From NCBI GenBank assembly GCA_017654935.2, contig CM065686.1, forward strand, positions 28,183,091 through 28,247,090: a DNA stretch of 64,000 bases. Reading direction: 5' to 3'. Shown in pieces: positions 38,110-48,492 of the stretch (position 1 is the stretch's first letter; every line of letters starts with the position of its first letter). Origin of the DNA: Phymorhynchus buccinoides. Its lineage: Eukaryota; Mollusca; Gastropoda; Neogastropoda; Raphitomidae. The notes beneath the pieces are model-generated. The model was not told the DNA's origin and ran no database searches. It was given only the letters and a program-made list of their open reading frames with translations. The position numbers and the translations under genes are program-made.

Positions 38110-38266
38110 TTCTTTTTCTCTGCCTTGCACGGCTTCCAATTTTGTTTCCACATACTATCTCTTTTTGTCTCTGTCTTTTGCCCTGCCTTTTCCTGCCTCT
38201 CTCCCTGCTCTCTGTCTCTGTCTGTCTGTCTGCCTGTCTCTGTCTGTCTGATTGTCTCTCTCTCTC

Positions 38267-38297
<31 letters not shown>

Positions 38298-38304
38298 GTC
38301 TCTG

Positions 38305-38338
<34 letters not shown>

Positions 38339-38411
38339 ACAAAGCAAAACAAAAGCATGTTATTGCTTACTCTATTACCCTCTATAAATAAAATTCATTC
38401 AATTCAATTTC

Positions 38412-38468
<57 letters not shown>

Positions 38469-38552
38469 CTAGGCTAGGCTAGTAGGGCCTAGTGCGTGCG
38501 TGCTTCCACCACACTTTCTTCACTGGAGTTGCTGTCATCTGCTAAACCTCAT

Positions 38553-38625
<73 letters not shown>
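38025..38625. repeat. Cluster of (CT)n and (CA)n microsatellites
   Basis: CT tracts lie at 38031-38105, 38255-38313, 38415-38464 and 38556-38624, with CA at 38313-38341. A LINE-like tail (AAATTCATTCAATTCAATTT, near 38389) lies between two of them. Confidence 0.95.
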
Positions 38626-38626
<1 letters not shown>

Positions 38627-38909
38627 GTAAGCAGTATTGCTTTCACTGGAGTTTGTGTCGTCTGCTTAAACTTGCATGTCCAAAAAAATATTATGCATAG
38701 CATACGAATAGCATGCAAAAAAATTGCAGAATTTTGAAAGCCAAACGATTTTACATTAAAGTTGTGTATTATTACGCTTCTGCAAAGAGAATTATGAAGA
38801 AAACAAATTTTGTGTTGTAAGAACGAGGCGTGAATTGTATGATGATAATACCCTTGACAGGGCCCATCCTCATTTTGGCATTTTTTTTTAAAAAGTGTAC
38901 AACCACCAT

Positions 38910-40375
38910 TACTAAACCTTTGCAAAATCACAGAAGTGCATTGCTAAACTTTTGCAAAATCACAGCAAGTGCATTGTTAAAAATAAATAAAAGCTGCATT
39001 CATCATAAAAATGACAACAAAAATAATAAAAGGACTGCACACAACATTTTTACTCCTCGCCTTTTAGGCGGGAAAAACCTTTTCAGGGCCTCAAATGGCA
39101 CACCGTTAAAGGGGCACCTCTGACTTATGAGTTTTTGTAAGAAACACGCCGAGATCACCAGGAAAACACCCTTTACAGAGATTGCAACACTTACTTTGCT
39201 CTGGTTTTCTATAAGTCAAATCGGCGATTCCTCTTTGGCGGAGGAGCAGGAAGTCAAATGCTTTCACTCAAAGAGAAGGCGAGCGCTGTCTCTTTTCTGA
39301 TGGCTGCTAAATCGTTTGCACGAAAGTTTTGCAATACAAGCATTAAAAAAAAAAAAAATTAAGGTCAAGATGTGCCACCCCCCTGCATTTCTCGGTTAAT
39401 TCCATTTTGCCGTTTTTGCCTTTCTTACTAAGCATAAAGCTGTATTTCATTAACCTTTTTTTTTAGCTAATAACCTTTTTGGAATACTAACCCTATCCCA
39501 TAACCCTAGGCCATTATCTAATAGGACCCCCCCATGTACTGCAGTGTACGGCGCCATTTGTCACAGTCGTGGTTGATTGCGTTTTTCCGTCTTGTAGGGT
39601 TGGGTGGGTGGTAAGGTTAAGCTTAGGGCTAGGGTTAGGGCTAGGGTTAGTATTCCAAAAAGGTTATTAGCTAAAAAGGTTAATAAAATACAGCTTTATG
39701 TTTGGTAAGAAAGGCAAAAACGGAAAATTGCAAATTAACCGAGAAATGCAGGGGGGGGGGCACATCTTTACCTTTACCCGTTTATCTAAAGGAGTTTTAC
39801 TCACAACAAAAGAACCAGATCCATTTTGTTTGTTACTGCACTACAAAAAAACGAAAACGCTTCAACCACAATAAGTGAACTTCATCCACCCCATCCAAAA
39901 TGGCTTTTCTCCAGTATCTCTGCCAAAGAGGAATCACGCTGTTTTTACAGTTTAATTTCTAGGAAACCACAGCAAAGTGAGTTTTCTGATCCTTGAAAAG
40001 GCTGTCTTTCTGGTGATCTCGACATATTTCTTGCAAAAACTCATCCGTCAGGGTCCACCTTTAAACATTCTTCCCCCCCCCCTCCCCCTATTCCCCCCCC
40101 CCCCCCTCCCCAATCCCCTTTGCCAATCGCTAACTATACTAAGCTACTGTCGGCCACGCTCCACCCCACCCCTTCACTCCACCGAAGCCTTTGCAAAATC
40201 ACAGAAGTGCCTTGCCAAACTTGCTAAATCACAGCAAGTGCATTGTAAAAAAAAGATAAATTAAAAAATGCATTCATCATGATAATAACAAAAACAAAAG
40301 TAAAATGACTGCACACTTAACATTTTTATGTTTCGCCTTTTTGGCAGGAAAAACCTTTACAGGGCCTCAAAACAA
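38910..40375. repeat. ~190-bp direct repeats flanking a fold-back element
   Basis: CCTTTGCAAAATCACAGAAG to GGAAAAACCTTT..CAGGGCCTCAAA occurs at about 38918-39096 and again in the same direction at about 40189-40370, with scattered differences. The TTAA-flanked fold-back at 39110-40060 lies between. Confidence 0.8.
39110..40060. mobile_element. TTAA-flanked 951-bp palindromic element with nested palindrome
   Basis: TTAA sits on both sides (39106-39109, 40061-40064). Ends AGGGGCACCTC and CAGGGTCCACCT are inverted, and the arms continue inverted for over 100 bp (GAGTTTTTGTAAGAAACACG against ATTTCTTGCAAAAACTC). A second inverted pair lies inside (about 39358-39480 and 39640-39775; GCATTTCTCGGTTAA and complement). 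TTAA flanks fit piggyBac- or Kolobok-type MITEs. No transposase. Confidence 0.75.
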
Positions 40376-40789
40376 AGCGAAATGTATCATGTCAAATGGA
40401 TTTCATTTAGCAGACGATATTCTCTTGGGGGGGGGGGGAGTATACTGTGAAGCAAAGCTGTTCGTTTTGCTATTACTCGGATATTAGAAACAACATTTTT
40501 TCTTTCTGTATTGCTTGGCATTGTAAATTCATCAAACCCTTTCTTTTGAAGAAATACTTACGGATGGAGTTTACATTCTTCTATCCTCACGTTCATTTAT
40601 CAGTTGACTATTCCTTGACCCCGCCCCCTTTCTTCTTCATCCGTGTGCATCACACGACCGTTGAGAGACTCATGAATATGCTTTAGCCTAGCAATCTGAC
40701 CAAAAGCTATGGAAGCAGGGTAAGTCTCTATAGGCCTAGTACAAAGGTTAGCAGACGGACACAATCATTTGACAGTCAAAGATGAACAT

Positions 40790-42532
40790 GAGCCAAGTTT
40801 GGTTCTTTTCAGTTTCATTCACACAACCGTAGGCTGAGCCTAACCATACTCTCGTTGTGTTTATGACTCTATCTCAAAAGTCAAAGTCTGGTTTCTCTCA
40901 GTTTCATGACAACAACCCTAGGCTGATCCTAGCCCTGTTCTCTTCAGACTCTCGATCTCAAAGTCTGATTCTTTTCAGGTTCATGACAACCCAAGGCTGA
41001 TCCTAACCATATCCTCATCGTGTTTATGATTCTCGATCTCAAAGTCTGGTTCTTTTCAGTTTAATGACAACAACCGTAGGCTGATCCTAACCCTATCCTC
41101 TTCGTACGACTCTCGATCTCGAAGTCTGTTTTTTTTCCCAGTTTTATGACAATAACCCTACGCTGATCCTGGCCCTATCCTATTCATTTGTATGGCTCTC
41201 AGTATCAAAGTCTGGTTCTTCACAGTTTCACAACTACCCTAGGCTGATCGTAACCATATCCTCTTCATGTTTATGACTCGATTTCAAAATCTGGTTTATT
41301 TCAGTTTCATGACAACATGTATAGGCTGATCCTAACCGTATCATATTCATGATTGCGACTCTCGATCTCAAAGTCTGGTTCTTTTTAGTTTCATGACAAC
41401 TCTAAGCTGATCCTAACCCTATCCCCTACATTGTTTATGATTCTTAATCTCAAAGTCTGGTTCTTTCAGTTTAATGACAACAACCCTAGGCTGATCCTAA
41501 CCCTATCCTCTTCGTGTTTCGGTTCTCGATGTCAAAGTCTGGTTTCTTTTAGTTTCATGGCAATAACCCTAGGCTGATCCTAACCCAATCTTCTTTGTGT
41601 TTATGACTTGATCTCAAAGTCTGGTTCTTTTCAGTTTCGTTACAACAACCCTCCCTGTCAACAACTTAAGGCTGATACTACCCTTATTCTCTTCATGTTT
41701 ATGACCATCAATCTCAAAATCTGGCTTCTTTCAGCTTCATGACAATAAACCTAGGCTGATCCTAACCCTATCCTCTTCATGTTTATGATTCTCGATCTCA
41801 AAGTCTGGTTCTTTTCAGTTTCATTACAACAACCTTAGGCTGATCCTAACCCTATCCTCTTCATGTTTAAGACTCTCGATCTCAAAGTCTCTTTCTTTTC
41901 AGTTTCATGACAACAACCTAAGCTGATCCTAACCATATCATCTACGTGTTTACGACTCTCGATCTCAAAGTCTGGTTCTTTTTAGTTTCACGACAATAAC
42001 CCTAGGCTGACCTTAGCCCTATCCTATTCAATTTTATGGCTCTCGATCTCTCAAAGTCTGGTTCTTTTCAGTTTCACAACAACCCTAGGCTGATCTTAAC
42101 CCTATCTTCTTCATGTTTATGACCCTCGATCTCAAAGTCTGCTTTCTTTCAATTTCATGACAACCCTTGGCTGATCCTAACCTTGTCATGTTTACGACTC
42201 TATATCAAAGTCTGATTCTTTTCAGTTTTACAACAACAACCCTAGGCTGATCCTAACCCTATCCTCTTCATGTTTATGACTTGATCTCAAAGTATGGTTT
42301 CTTTCATTTTCATGACATCCCTAGGCTGATCCTAGCCTTATCTTCTTCATGTTTACTACTCTTGATCTCAAAGTCTGGTTTCTCTCAGTTTTATGACAAT
42401 AACCCTAGGCTGATCCTAACCCTACTCTCTTTATGTTTACTACTCAATCTCAAAGTCTGGTTCTGTTCAGTTTTATGACAACAACTCTAGGCTGATCCTA
42501 ACCCTAAACTTTAAGTGTTTATGATTCTCGAT
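40790..42532 (+). repeat. ~83-bp satellite array, block 1
   Basis: About 20 diverged units contain ATGTTTATGACTCTCGATCT, TCAAAGTCTGGTTCTTTTCA, GTTTCATGACAACAACCCTA and GGCTGATCCTAACCCTATCC. Spacing of GGCTGATCC ranges from 72 to 87 bp. The array is cut by the solo LTR. Confidence 0.95.
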
Positions 42533-44311
42533 TGTGACGTAAGTGTCCCGCGCGACCCGCTTTCTTTATTTCTTATCTACACCCCCCCCCCCCCCTCCCC
42601 CCTCTCCTTTTCATTTCTCTGTCCAGCCGCCACGTTAATTGCCCGGCTGCTTCAAACGAACGCCGCGGAAGGGCGTTATCTCTTTCTCCCCGGTCGGCAT
42701 GTAACCCCTACCGAGGTTATCTCCCTTCCCCCCCCCCCCTCTTATCTACCGTCTCATCACGAGATAGTGATATCAAGAGTCGGCTCCCTTTGTAAGACAC
42801 CCCGCCCTTACCCATCACAAGAAAGTGACAACCACGGTTATCTCCCTTTGAAGACGGTTTTGCCGTTCCGAGCACGAGAAGGATTTGAATGTCGGCACGT
42901 GATAAGGATGTAATAGGCGCGTGATTGTTCGGTACACTCTGAACATCATCTTGTGACGTGTCGACTGCTATAAACCAATAGCAGGCTTTCATTGTTTGAA
43001 AGTGAAGGCTATAATTGGCGTAGTGAGAAAAAGTTTTTCACACAAGACGCTGAAACTGACTAGAGCAACACCTCTCCCAGCCAGAATAGCCCACCTAGTA
43101 AGTCTTATTGATGACTGGTGATTGAGACTGGTTGTTTGTTTGACTCTAGTTTTGATCTAGATCCTATGTTCAATGATGAATAAGGAGTAGATAGATATGT
43201 TATAGAAAAGAAGTGGTAAACATTCTATTCTATTTATGTGCACTGATTATTTGTGTGTGTGTGTGTTTTTGACTTGAACACTTTTGGTACCAGAACCGGA
43301 GTTTATGCCTACTAACCCATTTGTCTATTTTTAGTAGGAAACCTATGGGCCGCAATCTTGCACTTTATGATACCATTCCTTTCCAGGTGTTGGATGGGGA
43401 GTGATGTTGTCTTGATCACCTTTTATGTTTTTCTGATCTCAGTTTGTTAACTGAAATTCAGTTTATTTATTAAATAGTGCTATTGTACAAGGGAAGCCTT
43501 CTAGCCGGTTGGGATTCACTAATGCCCTGCCGACTGAAGCCCCTTGTCTCTAAGCCATAGAGATCTACATCCACCTTCTCCTGTGATTATCAGCAGGGCA
43601 TCGTGGGCCGGAAGATCATCCCGGACTCCACCAAGCACCAAGACGGGACCGCCGCCAAGACGACCCGCACCCAGAATCCGCGAGGAGACCACGCCTGAAC
43701 CGTGCCATCCCGCGAAGCCGTAACCGGAACGACTGGGAGCTACTCTCATCTGACGAGCAAGCCCAGCTACACCAGCACTCGCCGATCACTACGGAGGAAC
43801 TTGAAACAGCTAAGTCCACCGGACTGCGCCAATCATTTGAACTTTCCTACGGACAATGAAGATAATTAGTAACCCTTCCGGCATGGGGCGAACCTTATAG
43901 AAAGACAAAAGTCTTGTAAATCCTTTCGGATTCCATTGTTTTTTTATCCATATTTTGTTTTGGCGCCATTGAGCTGCTTTATTATTATTGTTGCATAATC
44001 TTATGCAGATTTTGGGAGTAAATAAAATACAAGTGTCCAATAATCCTGAACCCTTTGGTCAGACTGATGAGAGTGGGAGTCTTGTAATTTCATGTAAAAC
44101 CCTACTTCTCTCTGTCTGCCATTTAGAGCAATTCAACCACTTGTATTTCTTACAACCATACGAGCCAGAACCCGGGCACAAATATAAATTTATTAGATGA
44201 AAAGGGGCCGGGAAAGTTGCTCATCTCCCATACCCTAGAGAAGTGGGCTAAAGGCAAATTTTCTAAAGTCTTCCCTAGGGACTTAGCCTTTTAACCCATT
44301 ACCTCGTCACA
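42533..44311 (+). mobile_element. Solo LTR (copy 2), 1,779 bp
   Basis: Starts TGTGACGTAAGTG, ends CCTCGTCACA, and is flanked by a 5-bp duplication TCGAT (42528-42532, 44312-44316), with satellite units on either side joining at that point. TATAAA lies at about 42969 and AATAAA at about 44021. It is similar along its length to 5036-6800, except for a diverged first ~400 bp and several indels. No internal retrovirus-like genes. Confidence 0.9.
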
Positions 44312-44721
44312 TCGATCTCAAAATCTGATTTATTTCAATTTCTTGACAATGACTATAGGATGAGCCTTGACGTATCAGATTCATTTTTATCGCACTCGAT
44401 CTCAAAGTCTGGTTCTTTTCAGTTTCACAACAACCCAAGTTGATCCTAACCCCTCTATTCTTTTCATGTTTACGACTCTTGATGTCAAAGTTTGGTTTAT
44501 TTCAGTTTGATGACAATAACCCTAGGCTAACCCTAACCCTACTCTCGTCGTGTTTATGACTGTCTCAAAAGTCAAAGTCTGGTTTCTTTCAGTTTTATGA
44601 CAATAACTCTAGGCTGATCCTAGCCCTACTCTATTAATTTGTATGGCTCTCGATCTCAAAGTCTGGTTATTTTCAGTGTCATGTCAATAACCCTAAGCTG
44701 TTCCTACCCCTATCCTCTATT
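44312..44721 (+). repeat. ~83-bp satellite array, block 2
   Basis: About 5 units continue the phase of block 1, resuming at CGATCTCAAA. Confidence 0.9.
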
Positions 44722-44734
44722 ATTTTCGTGGTTA

Positions 44735-45496
44735 CATTACAGGAGTACATTTTATGTACTTGTGTATTTTTATTTCTTTATCCATTTTGTCTCACTGTTT
44801 TAAAATGATTTTACGTTATAAGTGTTTTAAAATGCTATTTTATTAGTATGTGTGTGAGTGTCATTCATTTAATGTTTTTCCACTAATCGTGTGTGTTGTG
44901 TGTGTGTATGCGCGTGTGTGCGTGCGTGTGTGTCGTGTGTGTGTGTGTGTGTGGGTGGGTGTGTGGGTGAATGTTTATTAATATTGAATATAATGTGCCT
45001 TTTTTGTGACTATTGTATGTACAAATTATAGTAAGTTGTTATTTTATGATGCATGCAACTGTATTTCAGTCCTATATATCTCTGTCTCTGTTTGTGTGTC
45101 TCTCTCTTCTCTCTTTCTCTGTCTGTCCCTCTGTCTGACTCTCTGTGTCTCCGTCTCTGTCTTTCTCTGTCTGTCTGTCTGTATGTATGTCTCTTTCTCT
45201 CTCTCGTTCTCTTTCTCTCTCTATCATTATAAGTGTGGGTGTGAGTGTGATTTGTTAATAGTGCGGCCTGGGCGTCTTTAAGTGTCCATCAGTGTGAGTG
45301 TTTCAAGTTGGTTGCGAAAGTGTACTGTAGATTATGTCATTCATTATTTGGGCGTGATTGAGAAATTGACTGAGGGATCAGGGAAGGGGGGTGTTGGTCA
45401 ATGTTTGATGTATACTTTTTGTTCATTGTGTTTACTATTCATTTTAGTGATTTATGTAAAGCGCTTAGAGCTTAAAGATTAGGCGCTATAAAAGTT
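44735..45496 (+). mobile_element. LINE 3' end inserted in the satellite
   Basis: Ends with GTAAAGCGCTTAGAGC..AGGCGCTATAAAAGTTG, a terminal hairpin-like motif common to L2/CR1-type 3' ends. The satellite is imperfectly duplicated at its borders (TTTTCGTGGTTAC and TCTTCGTGTTTAT). The interior has GT (44889-44972) and CT/GT simple repeats. Confidence 0.6.
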
Positions 45497-46530
45497 GTCT
45501 TCGTGTTTATTACTCTCGATTTCAAAGTCTGGTTTCTTTCAGTTTCATGACAATAACCCTAGGCTGATCCTAGCTCTATCGTCTTTGTATTTTGACTCGA
45601 TCTCAAAGTCTAGTTCTTCCTCGGTTGTTTGCTTTCTGACGGCTTACAAAGATTCGCTCCCCTTGGATGGCTGGTCTCGGGTTCTGCGATTTGAACAAGC
45701 CAGGGTGTAGCTGCGCTTTGGGATTCAGAATGAGCAGCGTAGGAGCAACGCCACTGTACGACCCAGCATATGGGACAGCAATAACATTTTAAAAAGTCTG
45801 GTTCTTTTCAGTTTCATGACAACAAACCTAGGCTGATCCTAACCCTTTTCTGTTCATGTTTATGACTCTCAATCTCAGAGTCTGGTTTCTTTCAGTTTCA
45901 TGACAACGCTAGGCTGATCCTACCCCTCTCCTCTTTGTGTTTATGATTCTCTATCTCAAAGTCTGCTTTTTGTCAGTTTAATGACCACAACCCTAGACTG
46001 ATCCTAACCTTATCTTCTTCATGTTTATGATTCTCGATCTCAAAGTCTGCTTCTTTTCAGTTTACTGACAACCCTAGGCTCATCTTAACCCTATATTCTT
46101 TGCGTTTCCGACTCTCAATTACAAAGTCTGGTTTATTTCAGTTTTATGACAACACTCCTAGGCTGATCCTAACCCTATTCTCTTCGTGTTTATGATTGTC
46201 AATCTCAAAGTCTGGTTTTCATCAGTTTCATGACAACAATATTGGCCTGATCCTAACCCTATGCTCTTCGTGTTTACAACTTTCGATCTCAAAGTCTGGT
46301 TTCTTTCTGTTTCATGACAACAACCCTAAGCTGATCCTATCCCTATCCTTTTCGTGTTGATGAGTCTCGATCTAAAAGTCTGGGGTTTGTTTTCAGTTTA
46401 CTCACAACAACCCTAGGCTGATTCTAATCCTATTCTCTTCATGTTTATGACTCTTGATCTCAAAGTCTGGTTTCTTTCAGTTTCATGACAACAACTCTAG
46501 GCTGATCCTAACCCTATCATCTTTGTCTGG
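45497..46530 (+). repeat. ~83-bp satellite array, block 3 (interrupted)
   Basis: Satellite units run at 45497-45617 and 45795-46530, separated by a ~178-bp unrelated stretch (45618-45794). About 10 units. Confidence 0.9.
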
Positions 46531-47485
46531 TTTCATGAAAATGTGTAAAGTGTACATTTGTTTCAATTGGTGCTTCTTATTGTTGATGTCACTCTCATTA
46601 TGTCTTAACGAAAACAGCATTTTGTTATTTAAAAGCCTTTTCTGACATTGTGAAACAAAATCTTGGAAACGTGAACTCTCCATAAGTATATTTTTTAAAC
46701 AACTTAGGATCACAAATACTTTGGAAGATGAATCTCATCTGCTTACAGAACTAAACCTACATTTTCAGCAATATAATATGATCTCGCTTTATTGCGTTGA
46801 ACTTCTTTTTGTTCCTGTCTGAGCGATCGATGACAAACGTCTTTTACGACACGTTCATATGTTATGTCACTTTTTCTCTTCTTCTTTCCTAAGGTAACCA
46901 ACTACATCACGTTGAAGATATTTTGAAAAGACATGTTCATTATTATTTTACACTTTTGAAGTGCAATACAACACTGTTTAGCCTCCTGTTGATCTTTGAT
47001 CAACTGAATTTCTTGTTTCGTTATTCGGTTTGGGTTCTCCCATGATAACGAGTACCCATTGTATACAGGTCGGTGGCCTTACGATTAAACTTCCGACTTC
47101 CGACTTCTCTGTGTGCGCGCGCGTGTGTGCTGTGTATCACGTGTGCTGGAAAGAAAGGATGTTAGAGGACGAAAGAACCAAAACCGTACTTAGTTCAATC
47201 AATTCAAGAGTTGTACATAATAACAAAATGCATTTATTTTCAAAACAGACCAGGAGTTAGAATTCATAAAAATGCATTTATGTTTTAGTGGATTTTTATT
47301 TTATTTTGGAAGACTTAACAACAATAACAGCGTAACACATCAGTTATAAAAAGTAACTAATAAGACATACTGAGCAATGTAGAAATAATGTGCAGAAAAC
47401 AATTTATCGTTTTTTGTCAACGAGGGTGTAGCATTTTTGGCATTGTTTTCTGGTAGTGATAAGCTTTAACAGTGAGCACAGCATG
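46531..47485. other. Unassigned sequence
   Basis: No recognised coding. A short stretch near 46895-46920 (CATCACGTTGAAGAT) also occurs near 23030, so a dispersed repeat is likely. Confidence 0.5.
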
Positions 47486-47486
47486 A

Positions 47487-47489
<3 letters not shown>

Positions 47490-47534
<45 letters not shown>

Positions 47535-47572
47535 AGTAGGTCGGGGGGCGGGGGGGGGGGGGGGGGGGGGTG
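47490..47572. repeat. (GA)n and G-run
   Basis: A GA tract is followed by long G-runs. Confidence 0.9.
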
Positions 47573-48019
47573 ACAGAGAGGCAGAGACAACAGAGATTCC
47601 CTTTTCTTCAGTTTAAAACCCCCCAGATATGGAACACAAATTATAGCAACATGAAGTGCAAGTGAAACGATGCAAAACGGACACGATTTTGAGTATTGCT
47701 AAGTTTATACATCACCAAATATTGGGTTTTAGTCTTTGCAATTTATGTCAAATACTAAAATAAAAACTCAAAAACTAAAATAGAAAATTGTAATGATGAT
47801 TGCAAATAACAACAACAATAATATACACGTTAATGTTTTTCAATAAACTTTACACTCAAGAAATTTGCGTCGTATCATTGTCCTCTTCTTGCACGAAATG
47901 GAACAAAATAATTAAACAGTACAAAACAGATCAGCAATTCTTAATTAATAATTATGATTAGCCTAATCATTGCCCCAAACAGCATCCACCTCCCTAAGCC
48001 ATCACATAGCTGAGGCACC

Positions 48020-48175
48020 CATGTGTGTGTGTGTGCGTGTGTGTGTGTGTGCGTGTGCGTGCGTGCATGCATGTGTGTGTGTGTGTGCGTGTGTGTGCGT
48101 GTGTGTGTGTGTGTGTGTGTGCGTGCGTGCATGCATGCGTGTGTGTGTGCGTGTGTGCGTGTGTGTGCGTGCGTG

Positions 48176-48214
<39 letters not shown>

Positions 48215-48250
48215 CTTTGTGTGCGTACGTGCGCGCGTGTGTGTGCGTCC
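48020..48250. repeat. Interrupted (GT)n tract downstream of the WAP gene
   Basis: GT with CG/CA interruptions starts about 45 bp beyond the WAP-gene stop codon on the 3' side, so it is probably in the 3' UTR or just beyond. Confidence 0.95.
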
Positions 48251-48292
48251 TTTGCTACATATTGAACACAAACAACCAAACAATTAACCGTC

Positions 48293-48492
48293 TTAAGGTT
48301 CGTTGCTGAAAACGGGGTCCTGACACTGTTGTCCCGAGCCGACGGAGCAGCATTTCTTGGCGAGGTCGCAGTCGCGGTCGTCGTCGCACTCGTGGATGGC
48401 GATGCCTATGGGGCCCGAGGGAGGGCACTGGCCTGGCTTCTCTGCTGATGGAGGCGTTGGTGTTGGTGTTGTTGTTGCTGTTTGTGGTGGTG
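48293..48492 (-). CDS. Terminal exon E: WAP-like domain and stop
   Basis: The acceptor CACTACCAG ends at 48493 and TAA is at 48293-48295. After a Thr/Pro-rich stretch ([20 protein letters not shown]) comes [20 protein letters not shown] and [20 protein letters not shown]. The C...C.....C.....CC.......C spacing matches the WAP four-disulfide core, but positions 2 and 7 of the eight cysteines are absent (position 7 is Ser). WAP domains are small secreted modules, often protease inhibitors or antimicrobial; activity here is unknown. The first two bases complete the codon begun in exon D1. Confidence 0.85.

Noticed and set aside
39600..39660. TTAGGG-like repeats suggesting an interstitial telomere
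   Set aside because: Only a few degenerate units inside a fold-back element, mirrored by the opposite arm.
40790..46530. Regular repeats resembling a CRISPR array
   Set aside because: Whole units are repeated with no unique spacers; the genome is eukaryotic and this is a satellite.
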